Source: Nanobdellota archaeon
GTDB lineage: Archaea; Nanobdellota; Nanobdellia; Woesearchaeales; UBA9642
Direction: 5' to 3'
Length of the DNA stretch: 64,000 bases
Assembly (NCBI GenBank): GCA_021813435.1
Contig: JAKAKR010000016.1
Span: forward strand, 1-64,000
Shown here: piece after piece, positions 17,784 to 25,287 of the stretch
How the letters are laid out: each line of letters begins with the position of its first letter
Position numbering within the stretch: position 1 is the stretch's first letter
The notes under the pieces: generated by a model
Database searches by the model: none
The model's input: only the letters and a program-made list of their open reading frames with translations
Told to the model about the DNA's origin: nothing
Translations under genes and position numbers: made by a program

Positions 17784-18654
17784 AGGAATCACCTTTTTTG
17801 TAGTATTGACTAATGGTTTGCGCAATATGGCGCTTGATGGGTATGGAATTGAATTCACAATGCGCGTCTGCTTTGAGGATGATGAGTTGTGTTTCTGGAG
17901 TGAATCGTTTGATGAGTGATGGATACCCTTCAATAAACTTCTCTGCGCGTGCAACAATTGCGGTCGATGATACATCCTTGGTTGGATTGAGTGTATAGAG
18001 CATATCGCGATGGATAAGATAGAGCTGCGGATTTTCAGGTTTTTCCGATGCATACGTAAGTGTCGCAAACCCTTTTTCATCCACTAATTTCTGTGCACCT
18101 TGCCGGAATAATGATTGCGCTTCTGCAAGATGTATCGCATCAATAAGTCTAGTGTAGAGCTTCACATTTTTATGATGTCGAGTAATAGTATCTGCGTATA
18201 GTGTTGCTTCAGCGCTGGGTTGTACCGCTGATTCAGAGATATCACTATTGACAATATAGTCAAGTTTCTTCTCGAACTGTTTTTTTTCGTGTTTGGATAC
18301 TGTTGCATGATTGCGCAGGGTCTTACTTACTGCGCGTCCAATACGCATACTTGCAAGATAGATTGCCGTGTATCCAAAGCCATTCGCGGCAAGGCTTATC
18401 AGGGTCTCGCTCGGCGCAAATACGACGCCGGCAATTCCTGCGTGAATCGATGTGTAATAATCCAGATTTGGACTTTCTTCTATGACCAACGTACAGTCCT
18501 TAACCTTTTTATCATATTCTTGCTTCGTACACGATTCCTTGATAAGGATCGGTACGTATTCTGCATTAAATATGTCTGTGCGATCTTTCACGATCCCGTG
18601 CGTTATCCCTGCAGCGATGGTTGCAGAAATGAGTAACATATCGGTGAGTTCCAT
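17773..18654 (-). CDS. Hypothetical membrane protein, paralogue of the next gene
   Basis: A 293-residue protein. It has an N-terminal hydrophobic helix ('MLLISATIAAGITHGI'), two Cys residues near 42 and 53, a central hydrophobic pair (about 68-105) ending in 'SMRIGRAVSKTLRNHA', and a soluble C-terminal domain. The order of features matches the following gene. No known family was recognised. It begins 43 bases after the frameshifted member of the cysteine family and probably belongs to the same operon. Confidence 0.6.
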   Translation of the reverse strand: MELTDMLLISATIAAGITHGIVKDRTDIFNAEYVPILIKESCTKQEYDKKVKDCTLVIEESPNLDYYTSIHAGIAGVVFAPSETLISLAANGFGYTAIYLASMRIGRAVSKTLRNHATVSKHEKKQFEKKLDYIVNSDISESAVQPSAEATLYADTITRHHKNVKLYTRLIDAIHLAEAQSLFRQGAQKLVDEKGFATLTYASEKPENPQLYLIHRDMLYTLNPTKDVSSTAIVARAEKFIEGYPSLIKRFTPETQLIILKADAHCEFNSIPIKRHIAQTISQYYKKGDSYES

Positions 18655-18696
18655 GGTTTCACGTTTTTTATTGATATATGTTGATCATCTCCATTT

Positions 18697-19001
18697 TTAT
18701 TCGACATCAATCGCGCTAAGCAGCGTATTCAGGTTTACTGCAAGCTTCTTGTAATCTTTTTCAAGATATGATTGTTCTATTGCAATCCAATCCTGCGCGT
18801 AATATTTTACGTACACAGAATGTGTCTTGCAATCGATCGCTTCAACCTTTTACATGCACTATACACTTCGATTGCACGCTTCTCAAGCATCCCCAACTCA
18901 TCTGACGTATATTCAAGTGACTTTTTCAGGAACGGGAATTGTCCATTGAGCCAATCCCTCAAATCATACCGATGATGGGAGGTTATTTGAAATTCATTCA
19001 T
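18697..19001 (-). pseudogene. Frameshifted fifth member of the operon's cysteine family
   Basis: The first frame (start 19001) encodes 'DLRDWLNGQFPFLKK' and 'LEKRAIEVYSACKRL', matching the helical domain of the four neighbours, then stops at 18807. The next frame continues the homology: an 'IDC' segment at the position of the family's invariant Cys and a C-terminal helix, ending at 18697. Adding one A to the AAAA run near 18865-18870 joins the frames. It lacks the SH3-like N-terminus and the 'HHGT' end. It could be a decayed gene, a real frameshift or a sequencing error. Its start overlaps the preceding gene by eight bases. Confidence 0.6.
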
Positions 19002-19896
19002 TTTTGCCCCCAATAGGATTTACATATGCCATAGTTGCATCAAAATCATTATTTTTTTTCACAGCGTCGTATCTGGCGGGTTTACTCTCATTTCTTATAT
19101 CAAAATTATCATACCTATCAAAAAGGTCATATCTGTCGAAATGTTCACGCCTGCCAAATAATCCAGAGTAATAGCTTTGATTCGCATATGCTGTACGACA
19201 ACCGTCTACAGGGATTACTCGATCTATCTGTTCTATAAACGTTGTTTCTGGACCCTTGAATTTTTTAACAACGTGTTTCAAATATTTAACATCCTGCTTA
19301 GTGAGTCTGGTTAATTCCCCAATCAATATATAATTATTTTTTCCATCAAATTTTTGTCTTTCATTAAATACAAGATATCTTGTTGAAGTTCCATTTTCAT
19401 CTCCTATTCTATACACAAAAGCGTTAAGATTTCCAAATGAAAACCTGCCGTAACCTGCCCCATCCAAATATCGTCCTGCTTCGGTGTGATGTTTATCTCC
19501 TCCTAAACTTATGGATAATTTTTCTAATGAGCTCACAAAAGCCTCTAAACTTCTTGCTCTATTATTTGGATTGCCTGTGGTTCCAAATCCCTCCTCAAAT
19601 TTATTCCAACCGTAGCGTAATCCTGCAGTAGCGCAAGCTTCCGTGGATAAGACTCCATGATTGACTGCGCCTAATGCTGCTTGATATATCTCTTCCTTAC
19701 GGCTCTCTAAATCTTGATATACTCTTCTTTTTTTTGCGTATGTTTTAAGGTCAGGGAATTGTTCTCTAATCCATAGTGCAAATTCTTCTCTAACATTAAA
19801 TACGGGCTTGAACTCTTTACTCGTTGAATGCATTTCTTCAATCGGGGACTCTCCCAGTAGTAAATCATCTAGTTTATCGTTTATCATTTTAATCAT
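18994..19896 (-). CDS. Cysteine-family paralogue D with extra C-terminal domain
   Basis: About 300 residues. The first third lacks the SH3-like domain and begins directly with the family's helical module: 'EFKPVFNVREEFALW', 'QFPDLKTYAKK' and the invariant Cys88 in 'TEACATAG'. After a 'KHH' motif it has an extra ~150-residue domain not seen in its paralogues, with short Phe-Asp-Arg-Tyr repeats near the C-terminus. The domain 'YLVFNERQKFDGKNNYILIGELTRL' region (split here by its YLVF and ILIGEL parts) looks beta-rich. The start is uncertain: ATGs at 19896 and 19887 are both possible. It overlaps the preceding gene by a few bases. Confidence 0.6.
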   Translation of the reverse strand: MIKMINDKLDDLLLGESPIEEMHSTSKEFKPVFNVREEFALWIREQFPDLKTYAKKRRVYQDLESRKEEIYQAALGAVNHGVLSTEACATAGLRYGWNKFEEGFGTTGNPNNRARSLEAFVSSLEKLSISLGGDKHHTEAGRYLDGAGYGRFSFGNLNAFVYRIGDENGTSTRYLVFNERQKFDGKNNYILIGELTRLTKQDVKYLKHVVKKFKGPETTFIEQIDRVIPVDGCRTAYANQSYYSGLFGRREHFDRYDLFDRYDNFDIRNESKPARYDAVKKNNDFDATMAYVNPIGGKNE

Positions 19897-20746
19897 CCAT
19901 TTTCTTTGTTCCGTGATGTTTTTTATAGCCATTGCTTGAAATACTCTCTAGGTTCAATGAGAGGAATTCAATAAAGCTGACAAATTTTTCTAATCTAGCA
20001 GCAAACACACCAGAATATGTTGCAAAATCAGAGTAGTACAGGCCATCCGGTTTTTGCCCGTTAAATGTGCAATAAACAGTTCTGAAATCAATTAATGCAC
20101 AGCCTCTAAGAGTTTTTGTCCCGTGTTCATAAGCCATTTTTGCTCCATTCATCACTTCGATTTTTCTTTTTTCTAAAGAGTCGTATTCTTTTTCTTTTTT
20201 AGCGTAATCTTTTAATTCAGGGAATTCCTGCCTGACCCATACTGCATATTCTTCTCGTGGATTGAATTCTGGTTTGAATGGCTCGCTCTTTTTTATAGAG
20301 TCATCTGTTGTTTTGGAAATCTCATTACCATAATTCTTAATTCTTAACATGATCTTTTTATACTGCTCTGCAAGATTTAGCTTAATTAAAACCTTAGGAA
20401 CAACGACTTCTTCGATACTCATTGGTTCTTTTTTTGCATCTTTCTGTGTTGTAGGTTCCTCTAGTTGCAACATTTTTTCTAATTCTGAGTCTTTTTCTTT
20501 TTGCCTTTTCTTTTCTACTTCTTCAACTTCTTTGCTTGTACATAATTCATCGGGATGAACACTCCATGTTGTACCATTCGATAGTCTTACGTATATTTCT
20601 TTTTCGCTTACACTTTTGACAATCCCTTTCGATCCTAAAGGAACATCGCTAACACTACCACCATAATAATACCCCGATTTTCCATTTCCATGTTCTATTC
20701 CAAGATTTCTTCTGATGACAACATCCTGGCCTTTTTCGTAATTCAA
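19889..20746 (-). CDS. SH3-like/cysteine-family paralogue C
   Basis: 285 residues. Residues 1-68 form a beta-rich, SH3-like module ('GQDVVIRRNL', 'GSKGIVKSV', 'WSVHPDEL'). A charged coiled-coil linker (70-155) follows, then a helical module with 'FKPEFNPREEYAVW' and invariant Cys216 in 'RGCALIDF', and a C-terminal 'YKKHHGT' motif. No named family was recognised. It starts with TTG, overlapping the E1 stop by four bases with GGTGA upstream, so translation is coupled to the E1. A 207-base stretch is identical to paralogue B. The conserved Cys and His residues next to E1 and JAMM genes make an E2- or E3-like role possible but unproven. Confidence 0.65.
   Translation of the reverse strand: MNYEKGQDVVIRRNLGIEHGNGKSGYYYGGSVSDVPLGSKGIVKSVSEKEIYVRLSNGTTWSVHPDELCTSKEVEEVEKKRQKEKDSELEKMLQLEEPTTQKDAKKEPMSIEEVVVPKVLIKLNLAEQYKKIMLRIKNYGNEISKTTDDSIKKSEPFKPEFNPREEYAVWVRQEFPELKDYAKKEKEYDSLEKRKIEVMNGAKMAYEHGTKTLRGCALIDFRTVYCTFNGQKPDGLYYSDFATYSGVFAARLEKFVSFIEFLSLNLESISSNGYKKHHGTKKMDD
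20261..20467. repeat. 207-base direct repeat, copy 1 (in paralogue C)
   Basis: This stretch appears identical to 22535-22741, an offset of 2274 bases. It encodes the linker and the start of the helical module. The flanking parts of the two genes have diverged, which points to recent gene conversion or to selection on this linker. Confidence 0.85.
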
Positions 20747-22155
20747 CTTCCATCACCCTTTTCTCCAATTGATGCATATTTCTCTTTCAAATCACACAAC
20801 CACTCATGGATATCGCTACGAGAACAATCGCATGGATTGCTTGCACCCACTAATCCTCCCCTAGTCGAAACATTAGCATCATATTTGAGGATTCTCGAGA
20901 CTGGAGCGCCATACCCTTTATCAATCACTTTCAATGCTTCCCCAATCATCATTCCCCCAATAACTTCATTAGTCATAATTACACTAGGATCCGGCTCATC
21001 AGTACATTTATTGCCCTGCAGCGATATCCCGAGAGCTTTTTCAACACCCATTTTGCAATCAAGGCAAGCACTTTGCCCCGGTTCATATACGACAACCTGT
21101 CCCGAATGCGCATTTGTGCCGCCGCTGACTAGAGGAATACTATAATGCACTGCAAAATAATTTATGATGGCCCTTACTGAGAATTTATCAACACAATCAA
21201 ATATAAGGTCTGGCTTCTTTTGAGAGAAATATGTTGAATTCTCATCTAATTTTCCCACCAATCCCTCAACATGTATATTTGGATTAATTTTCTTAATTTT
21301 TTCTGCTAATGCAGCGGACTTTGCTTTTCCGACAGCATCATAAAATAGTATTTGCCTGTTGAGGTTATGATCTTCTACCTCATCATAATCTAAAATATCA
21401 ATATAACCAAATCCTTCTAATGCTGCTCCAAGAGCAACAAAATTACCCAGTGCACCTGCGCCAACTATCAGGATTCTTTTTTGTGATATATCTTCATAAG
21501 GTTGCGCGTCAAATTCTTTTTCAGCATTAAATCTTCTTTCAACAGTCGCATTGTAAACTAATTTTTTAATCGGTTTTTCTCCATCGGCAAGAGGCATTAT
21601 ATGCTTTCGGGTCTCTTCAGTGATCATTCCTCCGAATAGTTCACTACTAAAATTTCCTTGAGTCTCGCCAGCGTATTCTGATAGATTTGCGCCATTGACG
21701 TCTTCTCCGGGTTTTACATAATATAGTGCTCCTCCAGTTTTATCTGTTGATGCTGATATAACACTAATCCCTTCAGATGAAGCATAGTTCATCACTCTAT
21801 CTTTGAGATCAGGAGTATTTGTCAAATCTAAAATCAGGTCAGTTTTCTTATCGAGTGACCTCTCGAGGGAATCATCAATTTTGGTCTGCTTGACTTTTAT
21901 TCCAGAATTTATTTGTTGCAGTATATTCTCTATTGATTGGTTCTCATAGTTTTCAGATAAGGAAGTTAAGAATCCCTTATTTACACCATCATCATAAATT
22001 TCTATATTTCCTATCCCTAATGCTGCTAATGATGCAGCAGTAAACTGGGATAATGGACCACTACCGATGATTGCAACCTTTGCATCAGTTAATCTATTCT
22101 GATCCCAATTCTTAATCCGTTGTTGTCTATCATATCGAATATTGTCGTTTGTCAT
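20743..22155 (-). CDS. Tandem two-domain E1-like (ThiF/MoeB/Uba1-type) activating enzyme
   Basis: 470 residues with two ThiF/HesA folds. Domain 1 (about 1-200) has a nucleotide-loop-like 'IIGSGPLSQF' and looks degenerate. Domain 2 (about 205-430) is complete: GAGALG (232-237), 'DYDEVEDHNLNRQ' with the Arg finger (255-267), 'GKAKS', zinc ligands Cys364/Cys367 with Cys442/Cys444, and a candidate catalytic Cys384. This inactive-active order resembles the adenylation domains of eukaryotic Uba1. No ubiquitin-fold domain is present. It should adenylate the C-terminal glycine of a ubiquitin-like protein. It sits between paralogues B and C and near JAMM and ATPase genes in one operon. Confidence 0.85.
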   Translation of the reverse strand: MTNDNIRYDRQQRIKNWDQNRLTDAKVAIIGSGPLSQFTAASLAALGIGNIEIYDDGVNKGFLTSLSENYENQSIENILQQINSGIKVKQTKIDDSLERSLDKKTDLILDLTNTPDLKDRVMNYASSEGISVISASTDKTGGALYYVKPGEDVNGANLSEYAGETQGNFSSELFGGMITEETRKHIMPLADGEKPIKKLVYNATVERRFNAEKEFDAQPYEDISQKRILIVGAGALGNFVALGAALEGFGYIDILDYDEVEDHNLNRQILFYDAVGKAKSAALAEKIKKINPNIHVEGLVGKLDENSTYFSQKKPDLIFDCVDKFSVRAIINYFAVHYSIPLVSGGTNAHSGQVVVYEPGQSACLDCKMGVEKALGISLQGNKCTDEPDPSVIMTNEVIGGMMIGEALKVIDKGYGAPVSRILKYDANVSTRGGLVGASNPCDCSRSDIHEWLCDLKEKYASIGEKGDGS

Positions 22156-22156
22156 T

Positions 22157-23020
22157 TTATTTTACCTTTACTGTTCCATGATGTTTTTTATAACCTCTGC
22201 TTGAGACACTCTCTAAGTTGAGTGAGAGAAACTCAATAAAGCTGACAAATTTTTCTAACCTCTTGGCAAAAGTTCCAGAATCTGTTGCAAAGCTGGGGTA
22301 GCACAGATCTCTAGGATCGCCACCTGTTTTTCCATGAAGTACGTCATAGATATTCTTGAAATCAGTTAACGCGCAACCTGTGGCGGTTTTCATAGCATGA
22401 TCATACGCTTTTTTTGCACCATCCATAACCTCTGTTTTTCTCTTTTTCAAGGAATCGTATTCTTTTTCTTTTTCAGCATATTCTTTTAATTCAGGGAATT
22501 CCTGCCTAATCCATACTGCATATTCTTCTCTAACATTGAATTCTGGTTTGAATGGCTCGCTCTTTTTTATAGAGTCATCTGTTGTTTTGGAAATCTCATT
22601 ACCATAATTCTTAATTCTTAACATGATCTTTTTATACTGCTCTGCAAGATTTAGCTTAATTAAAACCTTAGGAACAACGACTTCTTCGATACTCATTGGT
22701 TCTTTTTTTGCATCTTTCTGTGTTGTAGGTTCCTCTAGTTGTAGTATTTCTTCTAATTGTGAATTCTTCGCTTCTTGTCTCTTCTTTTCTGCTTCTTCTG
22801 TTTCTTTGCTTGTACGTAATTCGTTAGGATGGACATTCCACCTGTTACCATTTGATAATCTTACATCTATTTTTTTCTCACTCACGTATTCGATAGTTCC
22901 TTTCGATCCGAGAGGAACATTGCTAACGCTACCACCATAATAATACCCCGATTTTCCATTTCCGTGTTCTATTCCAAGATTTCTTCTGATGACAACATCC
23001 TGACCTTTTTCGTAATTCAT
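22157..23020 (-). CDS. SH3-like/cysteine-family paralogue B
   Basis: 287 residues from the ATG at 23020, chosen to match its paralogues' 'MNYEKGQDVV' start. The SH3-like module (1-68), charged linker, helical module with Cys216 in 'TGCALTDF', and C-terminal 'YKKHHGT' follow the same order as paralogue C. The two proteins are identical over residues 108-162. It begins three bases after the stop of paralogue A and ends one base before the E1 start, so the three are translated from one message. Function unknown; see paralogue C for the proposed role. Confidence 0.65.
   Translation of the reverse strand: MNYEKGQDVVIRRNLGIEHGNGKSGYYYGGSVSNVPLGSKGTIEYVSEKKIDVRLSNGNRWNVHPNELRTSKETEEAEKKRQEAKNSQLEEILQLEEPTTQKDAKKEPMSIEEVVVPKVLIKLNLAEQYKKIMLRIKNYGNEISKTTDDSIKKSEPFKPEFNVREEYAVWIRQEFPELKEYAEKEKEYDSLKKRKTEVMDGAKKAYDHAMKTATGCALTDFKNIYDVLHGKTGGDPRDLCYPSFATDSGTFAKRLEKFVSFIEFLSLNLESVSSRGYKKHHGTVKVK
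22535..22741. repeat. 207-base direct repeat, copy 2 (in paralogue B)
   Basis: Identical to 20261-20467. Outside this block the genes differ at many positions, except for a second near-identical stretch of about 100 bases encoding the SH3-like start (around 20650-20746 and 22925-23020). Confidence 0.85.
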
Positions 23021-23025
23021 TTTAA

Positions 23026-23823
23026 TCAATCCATTATCGCGGTTCCATAGTGTCTCTCTTCTCTTCCATTGTTAAGATTATAGGATACATAAATGATATA
23101 CTTGAGAAAGTCATTTGTAGATCGCGTAAAATAATTTGTTTTACTTGATTCTACTAATGCGTTATACTTATCCGCAAAATTTCTCTTTACACAGTCCGTT
23201 GTTGTATCCATTGCATGTCTATATGCTTTTTTTGCTCCCCCGAGTACTTCTTCCTTTCTTTCAATTAATGCGATATACTTTTCCCCTCTTCTTGCATAGG
23301 TATCTAGTTCTGGAAATTCTTTTTTTAGCCAAACCGCATATTCTTCTCGTGGATTGAATTCTGGTTTGAACGGATTTCCTGCGTTCGATGCCACTTCTGT
23401 TCTTGATTTTCTAAAATAATTCAGGATTTTACTTACAATTCCTGTGTGTGTTTCCTTTTGATATTCGGTTCTGTTGCCCGTGTTTTCTTTTATGGCCTCT
23501 CTGTCTGTTATAATCTCTTCTTCTGTTTTAGGTTCTGCTACTTGTAGTATCTCTTCTAATTTTGAATCTATTATTTTTTGCCTTTTCTTTTCTGCTTCTT
23601 CATGCTCCTTGTTTGTACGTAATTCATCGGGATGAAGAGACCATTCTGTGCCATTCTGCAATTTTACATATATTGATGTTTTACTTACGCTTTCAATGAC
23701 TCCCTTTGATCCTAGAGGAACCTTTCTAATACTACCCCCATAATAATACTGAGATTTTTCTCTTCCATTTGCTATTCCAAGATTCCTTCTGATGACAACA
23801 TCTTGGCCTTCTTCGTAATCCAT
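23026..23823 (-). CDS. SH3-like/cysteine-family paralogue A
   Basis: 265 residues from the ATG at 23823, which aligns with its paralogues. An upstream GTG at 23874 would add 17 unrelated residues. It has the SH3-like module ('GQDVVIRRNLGIA', 'WSLHPDEL'), a linker that differs entirely from B and C, the helical module 'FKPEFNPREEYAVW', invariant Cys211 in 'TDCVKRNF', and a variant 'RHYGT' end. The linker divergence beside conserved ends suggests that the termini carry the function. It follows the JAMM gene after a short gap. Confidence 0.65.
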   Translation of the reverse strand: MDYEEGQDVVIRRNLGIANGREKSQYYYGGSIRKVPLGSKGVIESVSKTSIYVKLQNGTEWSLHPDELRTNKEHEEAEKKRQKIIDSKLEEILQVAEPKTEEEIITDREAIKENTGNRTEYQKETHTGIVSKILNYFRKSRTEVASNAGNPFKPEFNPREEYAVWLKKEFPELDTYARRGEKYIALIERKEEVLGGAKKAYRHAMDTTTDCVKRNFADKYNALVESSKTNYFTRSTNDFLKYIIYVSYNLNNGREERHYGTAIMD

Positions 23824-23880
23824 GTTATCATTTCTCCCAAGGTCTTTTCTTATTTCTGCTGCTGAGATACTCACTCACGG

Positions 23881-24807
23881 TCAGTATTTATCATCTTCCT
23901 GATTAGGACTAAAACCAAAATCAGGTTTAGTCAATGTCCCGGTGGTTTTCTTTTCTTCAAAAACTGAAGGCAAAAAATAATCTATAAGCTTCCGCGGTCT
24001 TTCAACAATTACCTTTTCATGGATTTCAGCTTTCAACTGATCATTATCTAATTTATATTCTTCTCCATCAAATATCTTGTAATTGACACGTTCACTTACA
24101 TCTTCAACATTCGCACAATTAAGGCATAAATCTCTAGTTGCAACTTCACAATACGGCACTCTTTTACTAAGCCATCTATGATGATTAACCACAAAACTAT
24201 ACGCAAACCCCACTCTTTTCTCTTCTAAAATCTGCAATTCTTGTGCTATGAGTTCAGGATTTTCTGTTTTTAATCCTATCCTGTAAGTGATTGATTGGTT
24301 TTCGGGATCCCAGAATATCAAATTGTTTCCCTCAACTCTGCTTTGCAAACCTCTGTACACCTTTTCTTTAGGGGATATGATATAATTGGAAGGAGAGATC
24401 TCATTTAACAAGACCATCTGATTATTTACATCAATTTTAGAATGAAATGTTTCATATCTTCCATGACTATGCCACCAGCCAACGATTTTTCTTCCCTGCT
24501 GATCCAACTCTTTACCTGCTTTAATGACATGTTCAGCACTTAATACGTACTCTCCCCGGTATACTTCTTGTTCACGAGGAAGAAACGCGTCTGTAGCTAC
24601 ACGATCCCTGGCATCTTTTGCCTTAGTGAGAAACCCTCCTATCTCAACATTCTTATTTCTGCTAAATTGCAAAACAAGCGCTGCATACCTGAATGCTTTA
24701 TCGTATGCAAACCGCGATATGTGCAATTCGTCAATACCAAAATTTTTGATCGGTACTTGATGTTCTACGGGTTCATCTCCTTGAAGGAGTGCATCTATGT
24801 TTGTCAT
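23881..24807 (-). CDS. JAMM/MPN+ metalloprotease (candidate deubiquitinase-like isopeptidase)
   Basis: 308 residues with a complete JAMM zinc site: Glu55 in 'VEIGGFL', His113-Ser-His115, seven residues, Ser123 and Asp126 (HxH-x7-S-x2-D). JAMM enzymes such as Rpn11 and archaeal HvJAMM1 remove ubiquitin-like proteins or trim their C-terminal tails. The C-terminal half adds a Cys-x(n)-Cys-x-x-Cys cluster near residues 195-215 that could bind zinc. A strong GGAGGA site precedes the ATG. It lies directly after the candidate ubiquitin-like gene, so a natural job is to expose that protein's Gly-Gly end and to reverse conjugation (inference). Confidence 0.88.
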   Translation of the reverse strand: MTNIDALLQGDEPVEHQVPIKNFGIDELHISRFAYDKAFRYAALVLQFSRNKNVEIGGFLTKAKDARDRVATDAFLPREQEVYRGEYVLSAEHVIKAGKELDQQGRKIVGWWHSHGRYETFHSKIDVNNQMVLLNEISPSNYIISPKEKVYRGLQSRVEGNNLIFWDPENQSITYRIGLKTENPELIAQELQILEEKRVGFAYSFVVNHHRWLSKRVPYCEVATRDLCLNCANVEDVSERVNYKIFDGEEYKLDNDQLKAEIHEKVIVERPRKLIDYFLPSVFEEKKTTGTLTKPDFGFSPNQEDDKY

Positions 24808-24839
24808 TTTTCCTCCTACTTAAATCGTAAGATTAAGCA

Positions 24840-25277
24840 TTAAATTCTATAGCCGCCTTGCTGTACCGCAGAGACTTCTATCTCGAGTTGCTGATAATTG
24901 ATTTTTTTACCAGCAACGTCCTTGTTTGCTTTGATAATGTAATCAGATACTTTATCAGTCAGTTTTGCATTCTTGCCATTAATGACGATAACACTACCTG
25001 CTGCTCCAAGCTCTTTTTTCAAGCTTGCAGCTGTTGCAGCCTCACTATCTTTTACTTGCGAATCTACAATATAGGCTAACACATCCCTAACACTCTTATC
25101 TACATAGCTTGAAGGAAGCCTTCTCATTAAAGCAGATTCAGAATCGGCCAAACCAGGTCTTGCAGTTGCAATCAAGGGCGTTGTTTCCTCTTGAGAACCT
25201 AAGACTTTCCTTTCTTGTTCTTTTATACTTTTGTATACACTATTTTCTAATCCGTCTTTTTTTTGTAATCCTGTCAT
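24840..25277 (-). CDS. Candidate ubiquitin-like modifier precursor
   Basis: 145 residues. The N-terminal ~85 residues are charged and partly helical. Residues 95-142 could form a compact beta-grasp: strand 'SVIVINGKNAKL', helix 'DKVSDYIIKANKD', strand 'QQLEIEVSAV', ending in Gly141-Gly142 followed by Tyr-Arg-Ile. A Gly-Gly with a short tail is the classic precursor form cut by a protease before E1 activation. The domain is shorter than most beta-grasp folds, so this call rests heavily on the adjacent JAMM, E1 and ATPase genes. GGAGGA lies seven bases upstream of the ATG. Confidence 0.55.
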   Translation of the reverse strand: MTGLQKKDGLENSVYKSIKEQERKVLGSQEETTPLIATARPGLADSESALMRRLPSSYVDKSVRDVLAYIVDSQVKDSEAATAASLKKELGAAGSVIVINGKNAKLTDKVSDYIIKANKDVAGKKINYQQLEIEVSAVQQGGYRI

Positions 25278-25287
25278 TTTATTCCTC

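Noticed and set aside
16749-18080. Upstream-extended 443-residue version of the last operon gene
   Set aside because: The first ~100 codons overlap the preceding gene in another frame and look like shadow sequence; the ATG at 17783 has a good ribosome binding site.
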